Below are positions 47,906-56,333 of a stretch of DNA of 64,000 nucleotides, piece by piece; position 1 is the first letter of the stretch, and the number at the start of each line of letters is the position of its first letter. A model generated the notes under the pieces. It had not been told where the DNA came from, did no database searches, and saw only the letters and a program-made list of their open reading frames with translations. The translations under genes were made by a program, and so were the position numbers. Source of the stretch: Bacillota bacterium. GTDB taxonomy: Bacteria > Bacillota > Clostridia > Tissierellales > Peptoniphilaceae. The stretch lies in assembly GCA_023442775.1 (NCBI GenBank), contig JAEZXH010000021.1, positions 113,055 to 177,054 on the forward strand, in the 5' to 3' direction.

Positions 47906-48802
47906 ATGTACCCTACAGCAAAAGCTCTGATTGAAGCGGTAGAAACCTCGAAGAAGACCATGGGACGCCTCGTCCTGGAAGAAGAGATGCGTCGCTTCGG
48001 CACGAAGGAAGAAGAGATCTTAGACGGCCTTCGGGAAGTCTTAAAGGTTATGGAAGAGTCCACCAACAGCACCCTCGAAGAGGCGGGAAAGCCGAGCATC
48101 GGCGGCATTGATGGCAATGCGAAACGGATGATGGACTTCGAAGACAGCCTCTGTGGACGACCCCTCGTCGAGACCATGGCCTGGGCCTTCTCCACCTTCG
48201 AATCCAATGCCGCCATGGGAAAGATCGTCGCCGCTCCGACGGCGGGAAGTTCTGGCATCATGCCCTCGGCAGTCCGCGCGGCGAAGGAGCACCTCCACGC
48301 CACCGAGGACCAACTCTTAGAGGGCCTTCTCGTCGCCACGGGGATCGGCCAGATGATTGGGATGTACGCCACCTTTGCCGGGGCAGAAGGGGGATGCCAA
48401 GCCGAGTGCGGAAGCGCCGCCTCCATGGCCGCAGGTTTTTTGGCCAGCGTCCGAGGTGCGGATGTGGCCACGATTCTCGAGGCGGCGTCCCTCGCCCTCA
48501 TCAACGTCTTGGGCCTCGTCTGTGACCCCATCGGCGGATTTGTGGAATACCCCTGTGCCTACAGAAACGCCAGCGGAGCCGTCAACGCCATGCTCTCCAC
48601 TGACCTCGCCATGGCGGGATGCAAGAGCATCGTCCCCTTTGACGAAGTCTGCCAGGCCATGGGAGAAGTGGGCCGCGCCATGAACGAAAACCTCCGTGAG
48701 ACGGGAACCGGTGGTCTCGCCGCCACGGCGACGGGGAGTCGCCTGCGTACTATGTTCCTTCAGAAGGGCATGGCCTGCTCCCACAAGAGAGACCAGATCT
48801 AG
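47906..48802 (+). CDS. sdaAA: L-serine dehydratase, alpha subunit
   Basis: 298 residues. Substrate loop APTAGSSGIMPSAVRAAKE, cluster cysteines in GGCQAECGSAASMAAGF, in LVCDPIGGFVEYPCAYRN and in GGCKSI-like MAGCKSIVPFDEV. Twelve bases after the beta subunit with AAGGAGA. Oxygen-sensitive Fe-S enzyme, typical for amino-acid-fermenting anaerobes. Confidence 0.95.
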   Translation: MYPTAKALIEAVETSKKTMGRLVLEEEMRRFGTKEEEILDGLREVLKVMEESTNSTLEEAGKPSIGGIDGNAKRMMDFEDSLCGRPLVETMAWAFSTFESNAAMGKIVAAPTAGSSGIMPSAVRAAKEHLHATEDQLLEGLLVATGIGQMIGMYATFAGAEGGCQAECGSAASMAAGFLASVRGADVATILEAASLALINVLGLVCDPIGGFVEYPCAYRNASGAVNAMLSTDLAMAGCKSIVPFDEVCQAMGEVGRAMNENLRETGTGGLAATATGSRLRTMFLQKGMACSHKRDQI

Positions 48803-48811
48803 GAGGGCACT

Positions 48812-49714
48812 ATGAAACGTATTCTTCCCCTTCTTCTCGTCCTTGTCCTCCTCGCGGGCTGCGCTGCTCCGAAAAAGGAGCACAAGGCCCTCACCGAGGA
48901 CTTGGCGGGAAACCCGATTACTACCCCTGAGAAGATTGAGCGCGCCATCGTCCTCGCCCCAAGCATTGCGGAGATGCTCGAAGACTTGGGAGAAAAAGAG
49001 CGCATCATTGCCGTGGATCCCTATGCCCAAGACCTGGGCTTTGGGAAGGGACTGCCCACCTTCGACATGATGAAGCCCGACGTCGAGGGCATCCTCGCCA
49101 TGAAACCCGACGTGGTCCTCATCACCGGGATGACCTCCGCGAAGGGACAAGACCCCTATGCGCCCCTGCGCGACGCCGGGGTCTGTGTGGCGGTGATTCC
49201 CACGGCGGAGAAGATGGAGGACATTGAAACCTCTCTCACCTTTTTAGGTGACCTCTTCGGGGAAGAGGAAAAGGCAGAAGAGATGCGCAGTGCCTTCCAT
49301 GACAAGGTCGAGGCATTTCGAAAGAAGTCCGCGTCCGTCGCCGAAGAGGATCGTCCTCGGGTGTACTTTGAGATTGCCGCCGCTCCGAAGATGTACAGCT
49401 TTGGAAAGGGGACCTTCCTCGATGAGATGGTGACTCTCGTCGGCGGGAAGAACGTCCTCGAGAACGCCCAGGGATGGACCGCCGTCAATGAAGAGTCCCT
49501 TGTGGCGAGCAATCCTCAGATCATCGTCACCACCGTGGACTATGTGGAGAACCCCGTGGAGGAAATTCTAGGAAGACCCACCTTCGCCTCCATGGACGCG
49601 GTGAAGAATCAGCGAGTCTACAAACTGCAGGACCCACACTTCAACCTCCCCACTCCTCGTAGCGTCGAGGCCATGGAAGAGTTGGGTCACCTCATCTCTC
49701 CCGACCTCTTCTAG
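48812..49714 (+). CDS. Lipoprotein substrate-binding protein of a B12/siderophore ABC transporter
   Basis: 300 residues. Lipobox LLAGCAAP gives lipidation at Cys20 or so. The class III binding protein fold is clear: KIERAIVLAPSIAEMLEDLG, KPDVEGILAMKPDVVLITG, and VNEESLVASNPQIIVTT, most like BtuF-type cobalamin binding proteins. No permease or ATPase is adjacent. Nine bases after sdaAA with AGGAGG, so cotranscribed. A cobalamin role would serve NrdJ; iron-siderophore is the alternative. Confidence 0.85.
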   Translation: MKRILPLLLVLVLLAGCAAPKKEHKALTEDLAGNPITTPEKIERAIVLAPSIAEMLEDLGEKERIIAVDPYAQDLGFGKGLPTFDMMKPDVEGILAMKPDVVLITGMTSAKGQDPYAPLRDAGVCVAVIPTAEKMEDIETSLTFLGDLFGEEEKAEEMRSAFHDKVEAFRKKSASVAEEDRPRVYFEIAAAPKMYSFGKGTFLDEMVTLVGGKNVLENAQGWTAVNEESLVASNPQIIVTTVDYVENPVEEILGRPTFASMDAVKNQRVYKLQDPHFNLPTPRSVEAMEELGHLISPDLF

Positions 49715-49755
49715 AGAGGGAAACTTTTTCTCGGGAAGCATCTCCTATCTTCTTA

Positions 49756-49909
49756 TTAAAAGAACACAGAAACGACGAGACACTTCCCCTCGTCGATGGT
49801 TGAAGGCCATCGCGAGAGAAAAGGGCTAAATCTTAAAAGAACACAGAAACGACGAGGCACTTCCCCTCGTCGATGGTTGAAGGCCATCGCGAGAGAAAAG
49901 GGCTAAATC
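49756..49909 (+). repeat. Two tandem 77-bp repeats with internal hairpins
   Basis: Unit 1 is 49756-49832 and unit 2 is 49833-49909; they differ at one base (A at 49780, G at 49857). Each unit contains a stem GACGAGG-CACTT-CCCCTCGTC and directly after it CGATGG-TTGAAGG-CCATCG, flanked by A-rich single-stranded parts. The start of a third unit (TTAAAAAGAA) follows at 49913. The arrangement looks like a duplicated structured RNA or DNA element; it does not fit any riboswitch I know. Confidence 0.85.
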
Positions 49910-50032
49910 TCCTTAAAAAGAAGGGGAGGAGGCTCTTTTCCCCTTCCCTCTAAAGAGAAGACGAGGCCGTGAGGAAGAAAAAGAAAAGGCATAAAATGAC
50001 GATGAGATGCCCACAGGAGCAACGATTTCCTG

Positions 50033-50038
50033 TATAAT
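50033..50038 (+). promoter_or_regulatory. -10 box upstream of the PsiE-type gene
   Basis: TGTATAAT: perfect TATAAT 29 bases before the ATG. No good -35. Confidence 0.5.
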
Positions 50039-50066
50039 ATCGAACAAAGGAAGGAAGTGAGAACGT

Positions 50067-50699
50067 ATGAAAAAGGACATCAAAGACACCATGACGCAGC
50101 ATCTCCACTCCAGTGCCGGGTTTTTAGAGATCATCATGGCCCTCATCATCGGCGGCGCCGTCATCTTGGGAATTCCCGATCTCTTCAAATACATCGTCAT
50201 CATCATCCAGTCCCCTCGGGACATCTCCTACGAGGTGTTTCAGGAATTTCTAAAACACGTTCTCCTTCTCGTCGTGGGCCTCGAGCTCATGATGATGGTC
50301 GTCACCCACTCCCACGAGTCGATGCTGACCCTCGTCCTCTTCGTCATCGCGCGGAAGATGCTCATCTACGCCCATGGGATGACGGAAATTCTCCTGGGCA
50401 CCGTCTCCATCGGCATCATCTTCTTCGTCATGCGCTTTTTCACCAAGGACGATCACATGCTGGCGAAGTTTGACAACACCTTCTCCGCGGCGATTCCCGT
50501 GGAGAAGATTCGCAGGGAATACGGATACAATCTCCCGACGGAGCGCTCCCACACCTTGGGCGGTCTCATCTACGATATGACCCGCCACGAAGGGGTTCAA
50601 TTGGAAGAGGGCCTCGTCCTCAATGCGGGGTATTGTCGCCTCACCATTGTGAAAATGAACGACGGGGTCATCGACCGGGTCCTCATCGAAGAAATCTAA
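50067..50699 (+). CDS. PsiE-type membrane protein with C-terminal CorC_HlyC-like domain
   Basis: 210 residues. The first 130 residues hold four hydrophobic segments with the PsiE pattern (HVLLLVVGLELMMMVVTHS, VIARKMLIY). The last 65 residues resemble the transporter-associated CorC_HlyC domain: IRREYGYNLPTERSHTLGGL, then GLVLNAGYCRLTIVKMNDGV and IDRVLIEE. That domain usually sits behind CBS pairs or ion channels and may bind a ligand. Role unknown. AAGGAAG precedes the ATG. Confidence 0.75.
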   Translation: MKKDIKDTMTQHLHSSAGFLEIIMALIIGGAVILGIPDLFKYIVIIIQSPRDISYEVFQEFLKHVLLLVVGLELMMMVVTHSHESMLTLVLFVIARKMLIYAHGMTEILLGTVSIGIIFFVMRFFTKDDHMLAKFDNTFSAAIPVEKIRREYGYNLPTERSHTLGGLIYDMTRHEGVQLEEGLVLNAGYCRLTIVKMNDGVIDRVLIEEI

Positions 50700-50704
50700 G
50701 AATA

Positions 50705-50736
50705 GAAAAAGACGCCTTATTCTGGGCGTCTTTTTT
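50705..50736. terminator. Bidirectional terminator, psiE-type gene/nfo
   Basis: Stem GACGCC/GGCGTC (50711-50730), A-run before, six T after. Confidence 0.9.
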
Positions 50737-51562
50737 CGTGGGCGCGAAGCTCCTTTAAGAGGGCGACCTCCTTGGCGTAGTCCTCCTCCTTCTCCTGGGG
50801 CGTCTCGAGGACCATGGGAAGGGAAGAGAGGGCGTCGTGGTGAAGGATGTGGGAGAAGACCGAGAGGCCAATGTGGCCCTCGCCTAGGTTGGCGTGGCGG
50901 TCCTTTTTCGAGCCGAGGGGGTTTTTCGAATCGTTGAGGTGAAGGGCCTTTAAGTGGGAGAGGCCGATGACTTCATCGAAGGTGTGAAGGAGCGCGTCGA
51001 GGTCTTTCGGGTCATAGCCGCCGTCAAAGATATGGCAGGTGTCGAGGCAGACGCCGACGGGAAGGCCGGAGAGTTCCTCCAAGAGGAAGTGAATCTCTTC
51101 AAAGGTGGCGCCGAGTTCCGTCCCCTTTCCCGCCATGGTCTCAAAGAGGACCATGGGATCATCGGGGCGCAGGATCTCTTGAAAGAGGGAGACGATGTTT
51201 CGAAGGCCCTCCTCTCGGGAGAGGGTGGTGTGGGCGCCGGGGTGGAGGTTGTAGAACGTGGGCGGGAGGAGTTTGAGGCGGTCAAGGTCTTCTCGAATCG
51301 CCTCTTTGGCAAAGGAGCGGAGATGCTCCTTTGGCGAGGCGGGGTTTAGGGTGTAGGGAGCGTGGGCGACGAGGGGGCCAAAACCCGCCTCCTTACAGAG
51401 GGTGCGGTAGAGGAGGAGGTCCTCATCGTCGAGGGCCCGAGCCTTTCCTCCCCGTGGGTTTCGGGTGAAGTATTGAAATGTCTCGAGGTCAAGGGCGATG
51501 GCGCGCCTTGCCATGGCGGCGTAGCCCTTGGAGACAGAGAGGTGGCATCCAAGAAAACTCAT
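50717..51562 (-). CDS. nfo: Endonuclease IV (AP endonuclease)
   Basis: 281 residues, TIM barrel. FLGCHLSVSKGYAAMARRA start, FYNLHPGAHT, LFETMAGKGTELG, VGVCLDTCHIFDGGYD, LKALHLNDSKNPLGSKKDRH, GEGHIG metal motifs with the three-zinc ligands. Cuts 5' of abasic sites in base-excision repair and so works downstream of the glycosylase gene at 17878. Divergent from the wal operon; AAGGAGAAAGGAG precedes the ATG. Confidence 0.95.
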   Translation of the reverse strand: MSFLGCHLSVSKGYAAMARRAIALDLETFQYFTRNPRGGKARALDDEDLLLYRTLCKEAGFGPLVAHAPYTLNPASPKEHLRSFAKEAIREDLDRLKLLPPTFYNLHPGAHTTLSREEGLRNIVSLFQEILRPDDPMVLFETMAGKGTELGATFEEIHFLLEELSGLPVGVCLDTCHIFDGGYDPKDLDALLHTFDEVIGLSHLKALHLNDSKNPLGSKKDRHANLGEGHIGLSVFSHILHHDALSSLPMVLETPQEKEEDYAKEVALLKELRAHEKRRPE

Positions 51563-51600
51563 AGCTTCTCCTTTCTCCTTTCATCCTATCATATCCTCTC

Positions 51601-51609
51601 TGTTATAAT
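51601..51609 (+). promoter_or_regulatory. Extended -10 promoter of the wal operon
   Basis: TGTTATAAT (TGn plus TATAAT at 51604-51609), 34 bases before the walR ATG. No clear -35. Confidence 0.6.
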
Positions 51610-51642
51610 GAAAGGAGTGTATGAAAAAAGAAAGGAGTGGCC

Positions 51643-52335
51643 ATGGCTAGCAGAATTCTTGTCGTCGACGACGAAATGGCCATTGCAGAGATTGTGGTCT
51701 ACCACCTGGAAAAGGCGGGATACGAGACGGATGTGGCAGAAGACGGGGTCATTGCCTTGGAGAAGATGCAAGAGCACGCCCCGGATCTCATTCTCCTCGA
51801 CGTGATGATGCCTCGGATGGACGGGTTTCAAACCCTTCGAGAGATTCGAAAAGATTCTCGGGTCCCGGTGATCATGCTCACGGCCAAGGAGGAGGAGACG
51901 GACAAGATCTTGGGCCTCGAGCTCGGAGCCGATGACTACGTGGTCAAGCCCTTCTCCATGGGAGAGCTCCTCGCCCGGGTCAAGGCCAATCTCCGGCGCA
52001 GAGAATTTGCCGACGAGGACATTCACCAGACTCCCGAGGTGCTCCACAGAGGGGATCTCACCATCGACACGGGAAAATACGAGGTGGAGAAGAATGGCCA
52101 AGTGGTGGAACTGACCCTACGAGAGTTTGAGCTCCTCCAATTTCTCGCCCGCACCCCGAACCAAGTCTACTCCCGGGAGGAACTCTTGGAAAAGGTCTGG
52201 GGCTATGAGTACTACGGCGACATCCGCACCGTGGACGTCACCGTGCGTCGCCTCCGTGAAAAGATTGAGGACGGCCGGGACTTTACCTACATCTTGACGA
52301 AACGAGGGGTGGGGTATTACTTCGGAGGTGAGTGA
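51643..52335 (+). CDS. walR: Response regulator WalR (YycF)
   Basis: 230 residues, OmpR/PhoB class. Acidic pocket ILVVDDE, phosphoacceptor Asp53 in LILLDVMMPRMDG, MLTAKEEE lysine, and a C-terminal winged helix ending RRLREKIEDGRDFTYILTKR. Position before walK-yycH-yycI-walJ identifies it as WalR, regulator of cell-wall hydrolases. ATG 51643 is best spaced from AAGGAG; an in-frame GTG two codons earlier is possible. Confidence 0.95.
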   Translation: MASRILVVDDEMAIAEIVVYHLEKAGYETDVAEDGVIALEKMQEHAPDLILLDVMMPRMDGFQTLREIRKDSRVPVIMLTAKEEETDKILGLELGADDYVVKPFSMGELLARVKANLRRREFADEDIHQTPEVLHRGDLTIDTGKYEVEKNGQVVELTLREFELLQFLARTPNQVYSREELLEKVWGYEYYGDIRTVDVTVRRLREKIEDGRDFTYILTKRGVGYYFGGE

Positions 52336-54122
52336 TGTTTCGAGGCATTGCGTCGCGGTTCATCCTCATCTACATCGTCCTCATCTGCATCTGCATGGCC
52401 CTCGTCGGGGCCTTTTTGACCTCTCGCCTCGAGTCAAATCAGGTGGGAGAACTTCTGGCGGACATGAGTCAAACCATGGACGCCCTCGCCATCTCGGGAC
52501 AGACCTACTTCTCCTCAGACATCGGAAAATCTGAGGCCCAGGTGAAGGAGTTGGTGAGCTCCTGGCGTCTGCCCCCGGGACAGAGCCTCGCCGTCATCGT
52601 CCCCGGCGAGGTTCCCACGATTCTCGCTAGCACCTCTTCCGAGGAGTCGTGGGTGGGAAAAAGTGCCCTCTCCGCCTCTGCCTTTGCGCCAGACCTCGTC
52701 CTCGAGGCCTTGGAGGGGCGTGTGGCCAAGGGGGTCACTGGAGAGAGGACGGAAGCGAGTCGCCAGCACTTGGCCAAGCCCCTTTATTCCAGCGACGGCG
52801 ACGTGGTGGGGGCCCTCTACATGAGCGCCAGCCTCGATTCCGTCAATCGCTTACTTCAGGACACCCGTCGCCTCTTGACCTACGCCACCCTCTTTGGCCT
52901 CGGGGTCACCGTCGCCCTTGGGGTCTTCCTCGCCGGAACCATCACCGGCCCCATTCGTGAAGTCACGAGAAAGGCGGAGGAGATGGCCAAGGGGAATTAT
53001 CGTCAGAAGGTGGACATCAAGAGCGAGGACGAGATTGGGCGCCTCGGCAGGAGTTTTAACACCTTGACCCAGGAGTTGGCCCACACCATCGGCCAGATGG
53101 ATTTGGAGCGGAACAAACTCGACGCCATCTTCACCTACATGGCCGAGGGGCTCGTGGCCCTAGATCGTCGTGGCCACTTGGTCCACGCCAACCCCATCGC
53201 CCGAGAGATTCTCTCCATCTCCGAAGAAGACGTGGCCGCGAGGCGGGTCTTTGACCTGGAGAGCCTTGCGATGAATCACCTCAACTACCACGACCCGGCG
53301 AGCCTCACCGGGGAGAGTCGGGTGAGCCTTGGGGAGAATTTTTACAACGTCAAGTACGCTCCCTACAAGGACGACTCGGGGGACGCCGGGGTCATCCTCG
53401 TCTTCCAAGATGTCACCAAGGAGCACCGCCTCGACGTCATGCGCAAGGAGTTCGTCGCCAACGTCAGCCACGAATTGAAGACGCCTCTGACGACGATCAA
53501 GACCTACACCGAAACCCTCTTGGACCCGGATCTTCCCCCGGCGCCTCGGGAGCGGTTCTTGCGCATCATCGCCAGGGAAGGGGACCGGATGACCCACTTG
53601 GTGCGGGATTTGTTGTACCTGTCGAATATGGATAGGAAAAGAGAAGTCAAAGATGCAGGCCCCATCGATGTGAAACGGGCAATACGCCATGCCCTCGAGG
53701 GGGTCGAAGCGATGCGAAAGGAAAAGGGACACGGCATTGAACTCTCGTTGGCCAAGGACATCGCCCCAATTCGCGGGGAACACAACGACGTGGAGCGGGT
53801 CCTCACCAATATCCTCACCAACGCCATCAAGTACACCCCCGACTATGGCACCATCTCCATTCAGGGAAAGAACTACGCCAACCGGGTCATCATCACCGTG
53901 GAGGACACGGGAATCGGCATTCCTCCCGAGGACATCAACCGCATCTTCGAGCGGTTCTACCGGGTGGAGAAGGGGCGGAGCCGGGCCATGGGGGGCACGG
54001 GCCTTGGCCTCTCCATCTGTCAAGAAATCATGGAGGCGATGGGAGGACGGATTTCCATCTCCTCCACCCACGGCGTGGGCACCATGGTGCGCCTCTCCTT
54101 TCCCAGGGGGGATGAACAATGA
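52332..54122 (+). CDS. walK: Sensor histidine kinase WalK (YycG)
   Basis: 596 residues: membrane helix (about 9-30), extracytoplasmic Cache-like domain (30-180), second helix (about 183-205), HAMP (about 205-257), PAS (about 262-365), HisKA with His380 in ANVSHELKTPL, and HATPase_c (N-box VLTNILTNAIKYTP, G1 VEDTGIGIP, G2 GGTGLGLSIC). Phosphorylates WalR in response to cell-wall state. Overlaps walR by four bases. Confidence 0.95.
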   Translation: MMFRGIASRFILIYIVLICICMALVGAFLTSRLESNQVGELLADMSQTMDALAISGQTYFSSDIGKSEAQVKELVSSWRLPPGQSLAVIVPGEVPTILASTSSEESWVGKSALSASAFAPDLVLEALEGRVAKGVTGERTEASRQHLAKPLYSSDGDVVGALYMSASLDSVNRLLQDTRRLLTYATLFGLGVTVALGVFLAGTITGPIREVTRKAEEMAKGNYRQKVDIKSEDEIGRLGRSFNTLTQELAHTIGQMDLERNKLDAIFTYMAEGLVALDRRGHLVHANPIAREILSISEEDVAARRVFDLESLAMNHLNYHDPASLTGESRVSLGENFYNVKYAPYKDDSGDAGVILVFQDVTKEHRLDVMRKEFVANVSHELKTPLTTIKTYTETLLDPDLPPAPRERFLRIIAREGDRMTHLVRDLLYLSNMDRKREVKDAGPIDVKRAIRHALEGVEAMRKEKGHGIELSLAKDIAPIRGEHNDVERVLTNILTNAIKYTPDYGTISIQGKNYANRVIITVEDTGIGIPPEDINRIFERFYRVEKGRSRAMGGTGLGLSICQEIMEAMGGRISISSTHGVGTMVRLSFPRGDEQ

Positions 54123-55483
54123 GAGAATCGTCGAAGACCTTGGGGATTCTCCTTCTGATGGGCCTTCTCGTCTTCCTCTCCATGCGGTTGTGGGTGAGTT
54201 TTCCCGAGTCTCCCTCCACCGACGTCGAGGAAGAGACCATCAGCAGCATCTCTATGAATCGCCTCCTCGCTCCGGACCGGGTGGTGGTGAACTTTGAGGG
54301 CCAAGAGCACACCCTCTTCTACGAACTCTCCCCCCTCTGGAAGGACTATGCCCCCTGGCTTCAAGAGCTCTTCTCCCACATGGAAGAGGGAGCCAAGGAA
54401 ATCACCGACCAAGAGTACCTCGCCCTTCAAGATACCCGTTCCCTGGTCTTTGGCTACGTGCGGCCCTGGAATAGCCGGATGTTCTTAAACCTCCTCTCCG
54501 GGCCCACCGCCACCAACGTCTTGCCCCGTGGGATGCAGATTCAGGAGATCTACATCGGGGCCAAGGCGGACGTCCTCGTCATCACCGACGGGGCGGGACG
54601 TCACCTGCGCTATGGCCTTTCCCCGGGGACCCTGCCCCAGTTGGCGGAGCAAATCGAGGAGCTCTACGACTCCCATCGCTTCCGCAATTACCAAAACCTC
54701 GGGGCGCGCCACGGCTTTTCCCGGGCGATTTACGTCCCGAGCCTCACCGTCCCCCTGCCCCCAAGTCTTCACTACAACCACGCCATGAGCCGGGAGGAGA
54801 TGAATCGTCTCGTCACCGCATGTCTTGGGGTGGGACCGGAAGAGCGACGTGAAGTCGTGGAGGCGGGGGCCACCACCTACGTCTATGGACAAAAGTCGGT
54901 GCGCATCGAAGAGGGGGGCTGGGTGCGCTATTGGGACCTCGAGCCCGAGCCCGCCCAGGAGGTCAACTACTTCATGGCCCTTCAATCCGCCCTGGAGTTT
55001 TTAACCACCAAGGCGAGGATGGAGGGAGACTTTGCCCTGGAGACCGTGGAAAAACTCGACGAAGGGGGAAAGAAGGGGGTCCTCCTCGGCTTCCAATACA
55101 AGGAAAGAAACCGCTGGGTCTACCCGATGCACGCCCTCTCGGATCGCTACATTGAGGTGGAAGTCTTTAACAAGAGGGTGCGGCGCTTGCGCTACCTCGC
55201 CAAGAGTCTCGACACCAAGGACGCGGAAGAAGGGGCCTTCCACGAGGGCTATGCTCCCGAGGAAGTCCTGGCGAAGAACCTCTCCCGCATCGAAGGAGCG
55301 GGACGGGGTCCCGAGGCCCTTGAGAATCTCTTAAAGCGCATCCGTGCCATCGACGTGGTCTATGTGGAAGACGTCGCCGAAGAAGGGGAGAGCCTCATCG
55401 GCGCCTGGGCCATTCGCTTTGAACACAAACTGTACTTCTTCGACATGGCGAGCGGGGATTACTTGATGGAAAGGAGCGTCTGA
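54119..55483 (+). CDS. yycH: WalK regulatory protein YycH
   Basis: 454 residues. One N-terminal membrane helix (LGILLLMGLLVFLSMRLWV) and a large extracytoplasmic part. Sequence of YycH is poorly conserved; named from order walR-walK-yycH-yycI-walJ, topology and length. In Bacillus YycH and YycI form a membrane complex that lowers WalK activity. Overlaps walK by four bases. Confidence 0.85.
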   Translation: MRESSKTLGILLLMGLLVFLSMRLWVSFPESPSTDVEEETISSISMNRLLAPDRVVVNFEGQEHTLFYELSPLWKDYAPWLQELFSHMEEGAKEITDQEYLALQDTRSLVFGYVRPWNSRMFLNLLSGPTATNVLPRGMQIQEIYIGAKADVLVITDGAGRHLRYGLSPGTLPQLAEQIEELYDSHRFRNYQNLGARHGFSRAIYVPSLTVPLPPSLHYNHAMSREEMNRLVTACLGVGPEERREVVEAGATTYVYGQKSVRIEEGGWVRYWDLEPEPAQEVNYFMALQSALEFLTTKARMEGDFALETVEKLDEGGKKGVLLGFQYKERNRWVYPMHALSDRYIEVEVFNKRVRRLRYLAKSLDTKDAEEGAFHEGYAPEEVLAKNLSRIEGAGRGPEALENLLKRIRAIDVVYVEDVAEEGESLIGAWAIRFEHKLYFFDMASGDYLMERSV

Positions 55484-56331
55484 TGAATTGGAGTCGCGCG
55501 AAAAATCTCCTCCTCTTTGGACTCGTGGTGACCAATCTCTTGCTCCTTGGATTTCTCTATGCGCGATGGGATAGGACGCGAGACGGCACCGAGAGCCGCG
55601 CCTTTACTCGCAAAGTTCTCGCCCTTCTCGACGAGAGACACATCGAGGTCAAGGCCAACTTTCTCCGCCGCGCCGTGAGTCTTTCGCCGCTGCAGGTGGA
55701 GTTTGAGACGAAGACGAGAGACGAGCTCAACCGCGCCTTTTTTAACAACGAAGCCACCGCCGAGATCACGCCAACAAAGACCGTCCTCACACGAGGCACG
55801 GAAGTCATCACCCTCTATGAGGATCGCCACTTCACCTACGAGAGGGGCTATGACGCCCAAGGAGAAGACCTGTCGGAGAAGGCGGCAGAAGAGGTGGCGA
55901 AGCAATTTCTCGAAGAGCGGGGCATCGCCACCGGGGACATGGAACTCGCCGCAGTAAAACCGCAGAAGGAGGGACTTCTCCTGAACTTCGTCAAGCTCTA
56001 CGAAGGGACCTATGTGGAGCGAACCTCCACCGAGGTCCTCGTGGACAAAGAGGGGGTGCGGTCCCTCTCGAGGACCTGGCTCACCGTCTTGGAGGCAGTG
56101 CCCTCCTCCATCGCCCTGCCCCCGGCAAACCGCGCCCTCTTGACGCTTCTAGACGATCATCGGTATGATGGAAAGATCGTGGAGGAGATTGCGCCCTGCG
56201 TCTCCTTCGACCCGGGGCAAGATGCCTACGTGGTAGATCCGACGGCGGCACAACGTGGACGGGCGATGCCCGCCTGGCGCATCCGCTTTTCCGACCAAGA
56301 AGTGCTCATCGTCTCAGCAAGAGGGGGGTGA
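55483..56331 (+). CDS. yycI: WalK regulatory protein YycI
   Basis: 282 residues with an N-terminal membrane helix (NLLLFGLVVTNLLLLGFLYA) and an extracytoplasmic two-domain part, as expected of YycI. Ends WRIRFSDQEVLIVSARGG. Assigned by position and topology. Starts on the last base of the yycH stop (TGATG). Confidence 0.85.
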   Translation: MNWSRAKNLLLFGLVVTNLLLLGFLYARWDRTRDGTESRAFTRKVLALLDERHIEVKANFLRRAVSLSPLQVEFETKTRDELNRAFFNNEATAEITPTKTVLTRGTEVITLYEDRHFTYERGYDAQGEDLSEKAAEEVAKQFLEERGIATGDMELAAVKPQKEGLLLNFVKLYEGTYVERTSTEVLVDKEGVRSLSRTWLTVLEAVPSSIALPPANRALLTLLDDHRYDGKIVEEIAPCVSFDPGQDAYVVDPTAAQRGRAMPAWRIRFSDQEVLIVSARGG

Positions 56332-56333
56332 AG

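Larger units (their letters stand above)
49715..50066. other. 352-base gene-free region
   Basis: No open frame with a ribosome binding site is seen. It holds the tandem 77-bp repeats (49756-49909), then a further G-rich hairpin (AAGGGGA at 49921-49927 pairing with TCCCCTT near 49940) and the psiE-type gene promoter. Confidence 0.6.

Noticed and set aside
49756..49909. CRISPR array
   Set aside because: Only two complete units, directly adjacent with no variable spacers, and no cas genes in the window.
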